DNA of 64,000 bases from Perca fluviatilis (Eukaryota; Chordata; Actinopteri; Perciformes; Percidae): NCBI RefSeq assembly GCF_010015445.1, contig NC_053127.1:31641715-31705714 (forward strand). Direction: 5' to 3'. Numbering within the stretch: position 1 is the stretch's first letter; each line of letters starts with the position of its first letter. Positions 44,781-55,847 of the stretch are shown here, one piece after another. Below the pieces are notes generated by a model, which had not been told where the DNA came from, did no database searches, and saw only the letters and a program-made list of their open reading frames with translations. The translations under genes were made by a program, and so were the position numbers.

Positions 44781-45311
44781 TGTTAGAGGAAAGTGTTGGC
44801 AACAGCCTGCTGACTATGCTGCTGTACCAGCAGACTGCAGAGCAGCTTCTCTCCTCAGGCTGGGAGACTCATCCTCCACAGTCCACCATAAAAATAGTTT
44901 TGTTTTTCTTATATAGCATACAGCATAGCATCGTTGTGCAACACTGTGTTGTACAATGACAATAAATTCATCTTGAACTCTGGCTCCCTGATAATTCACG
45001 AGAATGTTAATTGATTAAAGCAGCAACATTAGCTCTGTTTGTGGATGAAGAACAATCACCTCTAATACCTACTGCTTTAACCCTGGTTAGAGGGGCAGGT
45101 CACCGATTTTACACATGAAGGTCAGTTTACTCATAATGGGAAGTACTACACAGCCTCTGAAAGCAGTTGTATATCTTCTTTAGTTCTGGATGTAATATTT
45201 TGAAATATTTGGTTCTATAAGGTGACATGTAAGCTACGTATACTCAAATGGCCAGTGAATTACTGTAGCTGGCGAGCTAAGCACTAACTAGCGCTAAACT
45301 TAAAATCACCA

Positions 45312-45472
45312 CAGCGTGGTGGAGTAAGATCTGGCTCCTCCACACATACATTCTGGGATAGGAGAAAAAAACTCTCTGGGTCTTGGGCGGTGCTAAGCTC
45401 TGGACGCAGCGAGAGTGGCTCTGCTAAATAGTCTCAGGAAGGAACTTGTTTTGGTGGAACATTTGCACCCTG
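45312..45472 (-). repeat. Dispersed repeat, family A copy 3, truncated
   Basis: Shares CTCCACACATACATTCTGGGA-type and GGAACTTGTTTTGGTGGAAC segments with copies 1 and 2, then stops. Confidence 0.7.
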
Positions 45473-47960
45473 CAAAAAAAAAATAACACAACATCCAATA
45501 GAGCTCAACAGTCGGGTTCCGGAAGTAAAAATACAATGCAATTTCTCCATTGAAAAATTGGAGTATAAGCCATAAAATGATAACCGTCGATGATAGACTT
45601 AAAATCAGCATGCCGACGTGACTAAGCGATTCTATATAATCATATAGACGCCAAAAATCATGGGGCACCAACCTTGTTTTGAGATAAACGTCAGTACTGC
45701 ATTACCCACAATCCTGAACAATCCCACAGTGATGCCTCTGATTGGTGGAACTCATGCTGGTCGTGGGGGTCAGTGCCCGATCTGTGCTGCCTGCACGATC
45801 CGTCACGAGGATTTACGACACTGCACGAATCACGATCTGTTCCACGCTTCTGCCGTTAGCCTCCGCCGGGAAGCTAACGTTAGTTTAGCTAACAGCTAAT
45901 TTGGCTAACAGCTAATTTGGCTAATCGCTAGCTGACAGCTTGATTCAGTCTAAAATAACGTTAACTCAAACTAAACACTGGGTAAAGCAGGCTACAGCTG
46001 ACGTAACAGCTGTTATATATTTTAACGGTTATTTTCAGGTTTTATTTTGAGGGTCTTTTAAAGTTATTACATGCTGTCTCAGCTAGCGGTTAGCCGAATT
46101 AGCTGTTAGCTAAACTAACGTAGCTAGCTTCCTTTATTCAGTGGTGTGCGGGTTTATGGGATGAGTAGTTCCTTCGCTCTGAAATGACGATATGTATATG
46201 GACACAGTATTGTACCTTAACCTAAACTTAACAATTTCAGCGTTTAGCTTTCTAGTTTGAAGTTTGTTGTTGTTTACTTTAGCGAAGGGATTTGAAGCCT
46301 GACATCCTGGCATATAGGCTAGATGGCTTTAACCTGGAAATGTACTCCGGAGTAGTGAAAATAAGCTCCTGGTCATTCTCTGTTTTTTCTCTACTGTTCG
46401 GTTTACTCCCTGCTAGCATTTTGTTCACCTTTACACACCATTTCGCTCAATTCAAAAAGTTAATGAAGAGGGAAAATGAAGCCCTCCCAGCTTGCTAACT
46501 GTCAGTTAACAAGCTTGTTAGCTTACCTCAGTTGCTAACGACTCGACATGTACAGTTAGTCACAGTTTATTAATAAAAAGATTTATTTGTACCAATGGCC
46601 TTTGTCTCATTAACTGTGTGTAAACCACTCTAATGAAAGATGCTTTTGAGTTGCATTATGGGAATTGTGGAATTCAGCATTTTATAAATTTGACTAATAT
46701 TCAGGAGCCAGGATATTTCGGCCTCTGCTGCTCCTCTGCTGCCCCTCTGCTGCCCCAACTTTATGGAAGTGCAAAACTAAAAGTAATTGCTGGAATACCA
46801 CCTTTAAATGTTAAGGACAAATTAAAAGTGCCAACCTGATTATCACTTTAACGAATCCATCCATTCAATGCAGAATCAGTCGCGTAGACAATAAAAATAT
46901 TGAATAAATGTGAAAGCAATCTTGTGTAACACAAACTGAGGACCGACCTTTAAAGGTGAAACTACATAATGGACATATTTTTCCCCCAGGGTTGTGGCAC
47001 TGAGCCAGGTGTAGATGCATGTTACATCGCACAGTACAGCATGTGCAATGATCCATATGGTCACATACCGTACTCCATTCTAAGCCTCTGGAATGCCGGC
47101 CCAAATTCATTCAGATGCACTGACACAGATTTGGTACGCTTAAATGAACATTCTCCAACTAGAGCACATTGTGTTCATGTGTGTGGGTCCAGTTAATCCT
47201 TTTGGAAGGGCCACACCTATTTACATAGCAACAGCACCTGCATGACTCTCTTGTGGACAAATGCCACATCTTTAATCTCACTTGTTTTCTTTATAGAATA
47301 GAGTTTACCAGTGTTTTTCATTTGAGGCAAAGGTTTAAAATGTATATTCACAGTACAAATTATAATAGTGTGAAAATGAGGCAGTTTTTCAAATTTTGTG
47401 AAAAAAAAAATAGTATCAAATTTTGTTTTCCTGGTGTTCTTGCTCATTCGACCTCTGAATCTGAATGAATTAGTTGCAGCACAACAGCACTGCACTGACC
47501 ACAACATTGGTGACACATGCAGCTTAATTTCATAATATGTTTTGCAAGGTTTAGTAAATGGGCACCACTTTTGTGGAGCGAAAGCTAGGAGAGAGATGGA
47601 CAGAGAACTGACTCGATGAAATTGAATATGGGTCCTGGGTGGGCGGGGGCTCCTGTTTGACAGGGTGCAGATGGACCAGCAAGCCTGGTATAATTATAGC
47701 CTCCCCCTGACCACACTACGTACACATGACCCTGACGGCTTAAATTTCAATGGAGGAATACCAGCCACCAAAAGTCCGATAGGACTGCAACAAGTAAACC
47801 ACCCCAGGCCTGAAAAGAAAGTAATAATATCCAGCCTTTAAATCTGCATAATCATTATTCAAAACTATTACAACAAAGTTGTTTTTAGGCTTTAGGCAGT
47901 CTATAGATAAAGTGTATTCTTTTAACTTGAACTGAAACACATATACATCTTGAAAATGAA
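45473..47960. other. Intergenic, repeat-like
   Basis: Contains many GCTAACGTTAGCTA-type motifs (45860-46150), probably an unclassified dispersed repeat. No gene found. Confidence 0.5.
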
Positions 47961-47964
47961 TCTT

Positions 47965-48044
47965 TAAAGGACTACTTCACCCTCAAAATGATCATTTGTT
48001 TATCAATTAGTCACCTGTGGTTTTGAGAGTGAAGTATTCCTTTA
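47965..48044. mobile_element. Short MITE with AGGACTACTTCACCC ends
   Basis: AAAGGACTACTTCACCCTC and GAGTGAAGTATTCCTTT are imperfect inverted ends over about 80 bp. Confidence 0.55.
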
Positions 48045-48884
48045 GGAACCAATATATTGCTTTAAATGTTATGTTGTGTGCATGATCTGCATCTCCAGGC
48101 TAGTTCTCCACAGGTGACCGGTGTTGAATTTAATGTTGGAGAGAAGCTTTAAATAGTCTGCCATAAAGGTGTTATTTATAGACGCTTGCTATGTCATTGT
48201 ATTTGGTTGCCAAGCACATAACATTACTTTTCCAGCCATGTTTCATGATCACCATCTCGTTTTCATGTGAAGGAACTGCTGACAAGTCTCACTACTCGTG
48301 GCAGAGATGTCGAAATGATACGTTTGCCCCATTCCTGACCAATGTGACATAATGTGCCTAACCTGACCTAACACTCAGAGTGTGGCACTGGACACAGCTG
48401 CAGCTTGACACCGTGCTATTCTGACACAGGTCAGTTCAGTTGGTGTAGATTCCTTTCCAAGGGTCAAACTTCATATGTTCCAAAATGTTCTGCAAGGCTA
48501 CGAACTAATGCCCACTTCCCCCGACAACACTCTGTGGGATAAGAAGACAGAAATTGTTGAAGTTCAACACTCTAAGGTTTCAGAACATGTAATGAAACCA
48601 TACACGCTGTTACCAAATCATTCCTGATAACAATCCCCAAAACTATTTTTCACACAGTTTAGAATATTCCTGATAGAGGTTTCAGTTTTTTGTCAAGCTT
48701 GTGAAGCTTCCTGGCCAACATGAGCAGAAGGCACAATATCATGTCACTGCCCTGTTGCATAACTGTTCTAGACTGGCATTAATTCAATTGCTCTGGCTAG
48801 AATGTCAGCACTTAGCAGCTCTATGGGGTGTCTCATTTGCAGGTGCTACTACTTCCTTCTGGAGGTTAAAGTTAGCCAAACTTA

Positions 48885-49392
48885 CATGAGTTTTTGAATA
48901 AAACAATATCAATAATATCTGATGTGATAGGATCCTACTGACAAGATTGTTTTGTTACTTGATGACGACTCTAAATTACACCTGCTTGGGAGACGGAAGA
49001 AAGTTTGGCTAGCTGGCTCAACCGCAACCAAGAAAATGATAGCTCAGCGCTGGCTCCACTCGCTTTGTATAAAACAGTGGTTGGCGTATTTTCTGGACAT
49101 AGTTATGCTTGAGCTCTCTACAGCAAGGATTAACAAAGCCAAATCATCGACTATAGACCTATGGAAAAATGCAGCAGCACAAGTCCTAATGACCTCGTCA
49201 TCACAAGAATTAGAGGAAAGCGACTAGGCAAGGTGTGATTCCTGATTCCTGTTTTTTGTTATTTGTTTTTCTTTCCTCGAGACCACAGAGGGTGGGGGGT
49301 GGGAGAGGGTTGTTATTCTTGTTCAATTGTGTTTGTATGTTCTGTATGTTAAAAATATTAAAAAAACAATAAAAATTGATCACAAAAAAATA
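48885..49392 (+). mobile_element. 5'-truncated L1 LINE with 11-bp target duplication
   Basis: The 48952-49227 translation has GSTATKKMIAQRW, LDIVMLELSTARINKAKS and IDLWKNAAAQV, the L1 ORF2 C-terminus. An A-rich end follows, and AGCCAAACTTA occurs at 48874-48884 and 49393-49403. Confidence 0.88.
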
Positions 49393-50089
49393 AGCCAAAC
49401 TTATTGTGAGTCTTACCTACACATATACCAGAAATGTAACTACAGTGTCTCAAACTCCAGCCACCTACAGTGTGCTACAATAATATGCACATAAGACAAA
49501 ACCAGTGTTGTGGGCAATATGAGGAAAAGGTGACAGATTGGTGCATGGAGTGATAGTAGAAACCTGCACAGAGACTAATTTGGTGACCGGACAGGCAGCA
49601 GACAGCTGTGTAACAGGAGATGGGGTTTTTAATTCAGGGCCAAGGCACCGTGACCAGTTGGCTCTACACTCCTACAACTCTCAACACTGGTGGCACCAAA
49701 AGCAGAAGAAGAGGAAAGAGATAAATACAAAATACAACAGGAGTATAGCTAGAGAACATATATGCGTGCCGGCATAAGGTCTGAAGTGTAGGCTTGAAGT
49801 ATGTGGCAGGGTTGGGTTGGCTATTTGGGAGGGAGGGGGGAGTGTTTTAGGTGCAGGGGTGGTAATGATACTGAGGATTGGAAGAAGCAGGTGTAATCCA
49901 GTCAGCTGCTAGTCGTAGAGGGCTGGGACATCCCACAGTCACAGCTGTTTGTTGGGATGCCCCCCCTTCCTGGAACAGTGCCTGTGATAAAACTCCTATG
50001 GACCCCCATTTGAATTGTTACTACACCTTTAGTACATCACCATTTATTTTACCGTATGACAACACCAACATTTTATTTTATTTTTTACT

Positions 50090-50602
50090 TAAGTAAAAGT
50101 ACTAATACCACACTGTAAAAAGACTCTATTACAAGTAAAAGTCCTGCATTGAAAATTTCACTTAAGTAAAAGTATTTAAGTATCATCAAGAAAATGTACT
50201 TAAAGTATTAAAAGTAAAAGTACTCGATGCAGAACTCTCCTCCCATTGTAGAAAGTGTAAAGGATCCAACCAGTTGTGTGTTTAATGGTCTTATCATCTC
50301 AGCTGGACTTGTATATTGTATATTGTTATATTGTTGGCTAGTTTACTTTATAATCAAACATCAGATTTGATAAACTACATGTGTTCTGTGTGCAGGAATC
50401 TTAATATGTAAAGTAACTAGTAACTAAAGCTGTAACAGATGAATGTAGTGGAGTAAAAAGTCCAATATTTCTCTCTGAAATGTAGCGGAGCAGAAGTAGA
50501 AAGTGGCATGAAAAGAAAAGACTCAAGTTAAGTACAAGCACCTCAACATTTGTACTTAAGTCCAGTACTTGAGTAAATGTACTTAGTTACATTCCACCAC
50601 TG
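50090..50602 (-). mobile_element. hAT-like MITE, CAGTGGTGGAA family, copy 1 (truncated)
   Basis: Ends ACATTCCACCACTG; the other terminus is missing. The interior matches copies at 53359 and 57853. Confidence 0.8.
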
Positions 50603-51095
50603 AACACCAGTGGTGTTATCACCAACTTTCCCTCCAGTGTAGATTTGGATTTGATGAGTGACTTTTACTTTGGCTGCAGGCCAACTGTGTTCCTGTAAAA
50701 TGTGGGGGTGGTGTAGCTTGCTAGAACATTTATGAATCGCTGTGGAACCAACCTGAGTCAAAGAGCCCTGTTACCTTCTCTGAGAAGGCTAGTTCTGAGT
50801 GTAATATTATATGGCCTGTCACGGCTGAGTGGAGCAGGAGAATCCAAACGCAGGACACCGCAGACCGGTATTACAGGTTTTTTGTTTAGCAAATGCAAAA
50901 CCATGACTTAAATACAAACTAATCTGACGAGGGGATGACGTGCAGTTGGAGAGATGGCCGGAGAAACTTTAAACTAAACCGCATGAACACAAACATGGTG
51001 GTAAACAGGCATGAAAACAAGACATGAGCTACCAGGACATGGCACATAAGGAGAGTGACATTAAATATAAAAATAAAACAGGAAACAGACTTCAA

Positions 51096-52327
51096 CAGAG
51101 ATCTTCAACAGGGGGTCTGTGACCTCCTAGGGGTCCTACTGCAAGACTAACTGCAGGAGGGCCGCCCAAATTATTGTTTGATTATTTTTTGAAAGTAGTT
51201 TTTTTCAAAAATTAAAACGTTCTAAAAATATACATTAACACAGTCCAACATATAATTAGCAAAGATAAATTGGCATATTCGTGAAAAAAAAACAAACAGT
51301 GATGACAGGCTTACTAAAGGTAGCCACTATGGTAGCCATTCACAGATACTGTTACATGTAAGCTTAAGGATTCACTGTGCCCTCCACATGTATGTTTAAC
51401 ATTAAAGGAGAAATCCGGCGCAAACCTAGGGGTTAATAACACACGTGTACCGAGTCGACCGTTCTCTGGGATATGTTTTCATGTTAATCGAACGTGACCA
51501 GTTTTATCACAAACCGCTAATTAGCTTATAACGCTAGTCGTCGGGGCACAGCTAAAGTAAAAAGAAATTGCTATTTCTATACTACTAACAAGGCTCAAAA
51601 TAGCACCACACTTCTATGGTAGCATAATGAGGGTCCCTACATGTTAACCGAAGCATTGAGAACTTTGGAAGTGTACAGACAGTTTATTAAAAAGATAAGT
51701 TTATAAAGACATTACCGTTCACGTATACATGCGGGCGCCATCTTGGGAAAACAGTCACGACCAGTTGAACGACGAACGCCGTGCTTGAGCTATGTTACTG
51801 GTTACTGGTTACATGGCATTCGTCATTAGACTGGTCATGACTGTTTTCCCAAGATGGCGCCCACATGTATACGTGAACGGTACCGTGGAAGTGTGGTGCT
51901 ATTTTCAGCCTTGTTAGTGGTATAGAAATAGCAATTTCTTTTTACTTTACCCGTGCCCGGACGACTAGCTTTATAAGCTAATTAGCGGTTTGCGATAAAA
52001 CTGGTCACATTCAATTAGCATGAAAACATATCCCAGAGAACGGTCGACTCGGTACACGTGTTATTAACCCCTAGGTTCATTTTGCGCTGAATTTGTCCTT
52101 TAAAACATGACATATAAGTAATATATAAATATCCATCCATCCATTTTAATCCATCCTGCCAAGTTTAATATGCAACTTATATATCAACGCAATTTAATTT
52201 ACACAACAGTGATGACAGACTTACTAAAGGTAGCCACTATGGTAGCCATTCACAAATACTGTTACACGTATGCAACTACATTTTCTACATTTTAGGTTGA
52301 AGCTAAAGGGCCCTTGGAGACACCTGG
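51096..52327 (-). mobile_element. CAGGGGTCTTCAAC-family element split by P3
   Basis: The left part (CAGAGATCTTCAACAGG, CCTAGGGGTC, GTAGCCATTCACAGATACTG) matches 44319-44780 in reverse. Host sequence resumes after P3 with TTAAAACATGA. A ~70-bp segment (51299-51369) is repeated at 52207-52276. Confidence 0.7.
51402..52103. mobile_element. TTAA-flanked foldback element P3
   Basis: TTAA plus AGGAGAAATCCGGCGCAAA on the left and TTTTGCGCTGAATTTGTCCT plus TTAA on the right; the arms are long inverted repeats to about 51830. No transposase frame. Confidence 0.88.
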
Positions 52328-52360
52328 ACTAGAGAAAAACTCCAAGACCACGACAGGGCC

Positions 52361-53358
52361 AATAGGTAGTATCGTAACCATACACATTTGAGTTAGTCAC
52401 TTATATAAGTAGAAAGTTAGTCTGAATGATGAAGAATATGTATTTTGGACGTTTATCAACTAACTGTAATTTCAAATATAGGCCTGCTGAAGCCATTGCC
52501 ATTGCCCCGACAATACTGCAGTTCTATGTTCTATAAACTTCATTGAAGTAATGCATGAAGCAGATGCGGGGCATAAGCGTTGGTAAAATAGTGGGAGATA
52601 TTTGAGAGATTAGAAGGGAGGCTAATGAAGCTAATGTCAAAGATGGCATCCTCTTTCATCCTCAAAGTTCCATCCGACAGTCAGTATTCCCGTCATAGAT
52701 TGGATGTCTGATAATTATATCAATTAGAGCAGAACGGAGTCATGGCTGTTTCGAGGTAGATTCCTCTGCAGGTCACTGGGGGTCAACATAGAAAGGATGA
52801 ACATAGCAACAATATCTGCACAATCTAATGCTGTCCAATACTATTGTATACTGCAAAAAGTATTATTATTTTCTTTCACTCTTGTTGACTCTATGTAAAG
52901 AAAAAGTAGTACTAATGTTACATTTCAAATACCAGTCATTAAGAAATGTCTATTTGACAGCAAATGTCAAACTAAGCTCCTAAAAAGGAAATGACAATTG
53001 TGGCGACCCCTGCTTCCCCTCTCTGCTTGGCTTGGTTTGATTGGTCTCTTTTCTCCTCCGCTTTCAGGAAGAAAGTACTCAGAGTGGAGGTTGTTTATGG
53101 CCAGCGTTATGGATGGTAAACTCTGTCGCTCGGTCACTGAGGGATGAAGTTCCAGCAATGGTTGGAGTGAGTGTGGTGACGCGAGTGTTGGGGTTTCCCC
53201 ATTGGTTCATTGCCCTTTCAAAATGTATGTGCCCGAGACAGACTTTACCACCGCTATCACCTATCAATCAGCTGATTAACTTCCTCAGTACATGTGGATA
53301 TTGTTGTTGTTACCCTTTTTTTTTTTGTTGCATAACCTTGATTAATGTATGTCAATAA
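52361..53358. other. Intergenic upstream of ckm, no gene recognised
   Basis: No coding-like frame. Sequence at 52980-53290 is less repetitive than its surroundings but unassigned. Confidence 0.45.
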
Positions 53359-53860
53359 CAGTGGTGGAATGTAACTAAGTACATTTACTCCAGTACTGTA
53401 CTTGAGTCCAAATGTTGAGCTATTTGTACTTTAGTTGAATCTTTTCTTTTCATGCCACTTTCTACTTCTACATTTCAGAGAGAAATATTGGACTTTTTAC
53501 TCCACTACATTCATCTGTTACAGCTTTAGTTACTAGTTACTTTACACGTTAAGATTTTTGCACACAGAATACATGCAGTGTTTTATAAAATAAAATGTTT
53601 TATAATAAATTAAACTGAAAGGATTGACCGATTAAACGCTTACTTGATTGATAGAACTGATTGGATCGTTTACAGTTTCTACAATGGGAGGAGTTTTCTG
53701 CATTGAGTAATTTTTACTTTTAATACTTTAAGTACATTTTCCTGATGATACTTACATACTTTTACTAACACTTTCAACACAGGACTTTTGCTTGTGACAG
53801 AGTATTTCTACAGTGTGGTATTAGTACTTTCACTGAATCTGAATACTTCTTCCACCACTG
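53359..53860 (+). mobile_element. hAT-like MITE, CAGTGGTGGAA family, copy 2
   Basis: CAGTGGTGGAATGTAACT start, TTCCACCACTG end; flanks GTCAATAA and GTCAACAG (6 of 8). It lies about 600 bp upstream of the ckm TATA box. Confidence 0.85.
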
Positions 53861-54435
53861 GTCAACAGTTTACTAAAATAATCTTCCTCCTTGTTTTGAA
53901 CCTTGAGTCAGTTCATGACACAATTTCCCCCGACAAGCTGCTGTTGTTGAATGTGGCATAGCCATACTTTCAGTGGTGCAAAACGTACCGTTACTCATCA
54001 CCAAGGAGGTATCTATCATGTTAACCTCTTGAATTAACATAGTCGCCATATCTGTTTCTTTGGACAGCATTTCGACATGGCAGCCATTTGATAAGTGAAA
54101 GAATACTAACTCTGTCCAACCTTTACGCCTCACACTGGGGGCCCTGATCTCCACCACATGCGTGGCAAAAGTGAAGCTCAGCTTTTTTCAGTTGTGTCAA
54201 CTACCTCCAACAGCCCCCCCCTTCACCCACCCTCGTGACCCCTCCTCCCCTCTCCAATACTCCCACCGTCTGGTGCTATGTATGGGCCAGGGGTGGGTGA
54301 GGGGGGGTTGAGGGTACAGCTGCCCTACCCATCTTAGATGACTGAGATGTAAATGCGTCCCCTTTCATAAACTGTTCAGAGTATCAGTACAGAGGATCTG
54401 GCCAATGAGGGTGCCGCAGGCACTAAAATGGACAA

Positions 54436-54466
54436 CCAATGGCTGAGTGTCTGCCCGGTATATAAA
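54436..54466 (+). promoter_or_regulatory. ckm: ckm core promoter: CCAAT box and TATA box
   Basis: CCAAT at 54436-54440 and TATATAAA at 54459-54466, about 30 bp before a plausible start site near 54490. The following GTAAAG donor at 54568 and CAG acceptor ending at 55832 define intron 1. A CAGCTG E-box (54317-54322) and CAGTTG (54189-54194) lie upstream and fit MyoD-type control of a muscle gene. Position and spacing are seen; the function is inferred. Confidence 0.75.
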
Positions 54467-54489
54467 CAGGGAGAAAGACCTCCAAAGTT

Positions 54490-54567
54490 GGGTGACCCCT
54501 ATTTTGTCTACGGTGAACAGGATCTGATCCCAAGGACTGTTACCTCTGTTTCTTGTCTGCTGTGAAG
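54490..54567 (+). other. ckm: ckm untranslated exon 1 (predicted)
   Basis: Starts about 25-30 bp after the TATA box and ends at the donor GAAG|GTAAAG (54567/54568). It splices to the ATG exon at 55833, leaving a short leader without upstream ATG in the last 15 nt. The CKM gene layout of one untranslated exon followed by seven coding exons matches other vertebrates. The exact 5' end is inferred. Confidence 0.65.
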
Positions 54568-55847
54568 GTAAAGAAATATACCAGAGATTATTAGTTTTGT
54601 GGAGTTAAAGAAGGAGGAGCAGATATTTGGAGACGTGCGGATTCAGAGAACCTTTCAAACATTTAGAACTGGAGAGAATAACTCTTTTTGGCTGCCTTTT
54701 TTTCTGGCCTTTGGACTCAAAGTCTGTGATGAAATCAAAGGATAAATGCACAACAATTCTGGGATGTTTGAATCTATATGATGCATTCTGGGGGGGAAAA
54801 AGAGACCTATTGGGTATCAGAGGTCATTGAATTTTGTCAGATTATTCTCAGTGATGTTATTAAATGGAACAAAAAAACTGCACGAACATGATGTTTTAGC
54901 ATAGCGGTAGCTGCAATGCTGTTTCATGAACTTGTGTCGCAACATATATTTATGCGCTCTGCAAATGTTCTCTCGTTCGAGCGCTGATTTATGTGGACAG
55001 GTGCTTCATCGACTGCCTGGAGACACTGGATGTCCACTGATTGACTTAGCCATTTAAGAGTCAACTTTTTAAGATGGACCTTAAAAACGCTACTTTCATA
55101 TTTGACTTATTACCAAAATGCCACACTGTAGCTGCATTTTATGTGACGTCAGAAGTGGGTCATTGCATTCATGTGATAGGCCTATCAGGGCAAGATGAAA
55201 CAAATTATAAAAAAAGGTAACATGTACAGATGATTACAAGTAAATAGATCCTGGGGGACCATGGGGGAGGGTTCCTGAAGGGACAGATTTCTGTCAGCAT
55301 AGTGACAACTTGTGCTAAGTGTTTGAACCTGCAGGGTGAGTGGTGATACAAGTGTGATACAAAGAAGGTGCAGAGTGTTTTTCAAAGGGCATAGGTATGT
55401 AAAACATGGCCAGCAAAGACTTCTCCATGCGTATTTATGTGTCAAAATGTAAATTGGAGAACCGCGGTGGTGCGTGTGTCCAGATAATTAAAATACTACT
55501 TGTATGCTTATGTGCTGAGGACATTTGGAAGAAAAGGCATAAAGTCAGATGTGCCAATGCTAAAAATATCCAGCCGACGCGCTCCTCCCCCGACTCTATT
55601 TTAACTGGACATTTGAGCAGTCGAGAATTGAGCGACAATTGTCCCCAGGATTCCTCTGCCGACCCCACTCTCCAGCTGTCTTGCAGAATATCCCATGTCT
55701 CCAAATGCTGAAATGTTTCGTGGATATTCAGATCACCTTCACAGACTAGGATTAGATTAGGAGGAACTGGTTTTTGATTGTCCAGAGCCTCTGTTTAAAT
55801 TTGCTCATCCTTGTGTTTCCCTCTCTTTGCAGTGTTAGAAAGCAATC

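Larger units (their letters stand above)
50813..52360. mobile_element. Outer element of a nested set
   Basis: GGCCTGTCACGG at the left and CACGACAGGGCC at the right are imperfect inverted ends. Inside lie the 51096-52327 repeat and, within it, P3. No target duplication was found, so the outer limits are tentative. Confidence 0.45.

Noticed and set aside
46292..46498. 68-codon frame with a hydrophobic stretch
   Set aside because: Lies in dispersed repeat-like DNA and has no homologue I recognise.
53873..54157. 94-codon minus-strand frame just upstream of the ckm promoter
   Set aside because: No recognisable family, and it overlaps likely promoter sequence.
55406..55711. 101-codon plus-strand frame in ckm intron 1
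   Set aside because: No recognisable domain, no splice support, low-complexity composition.
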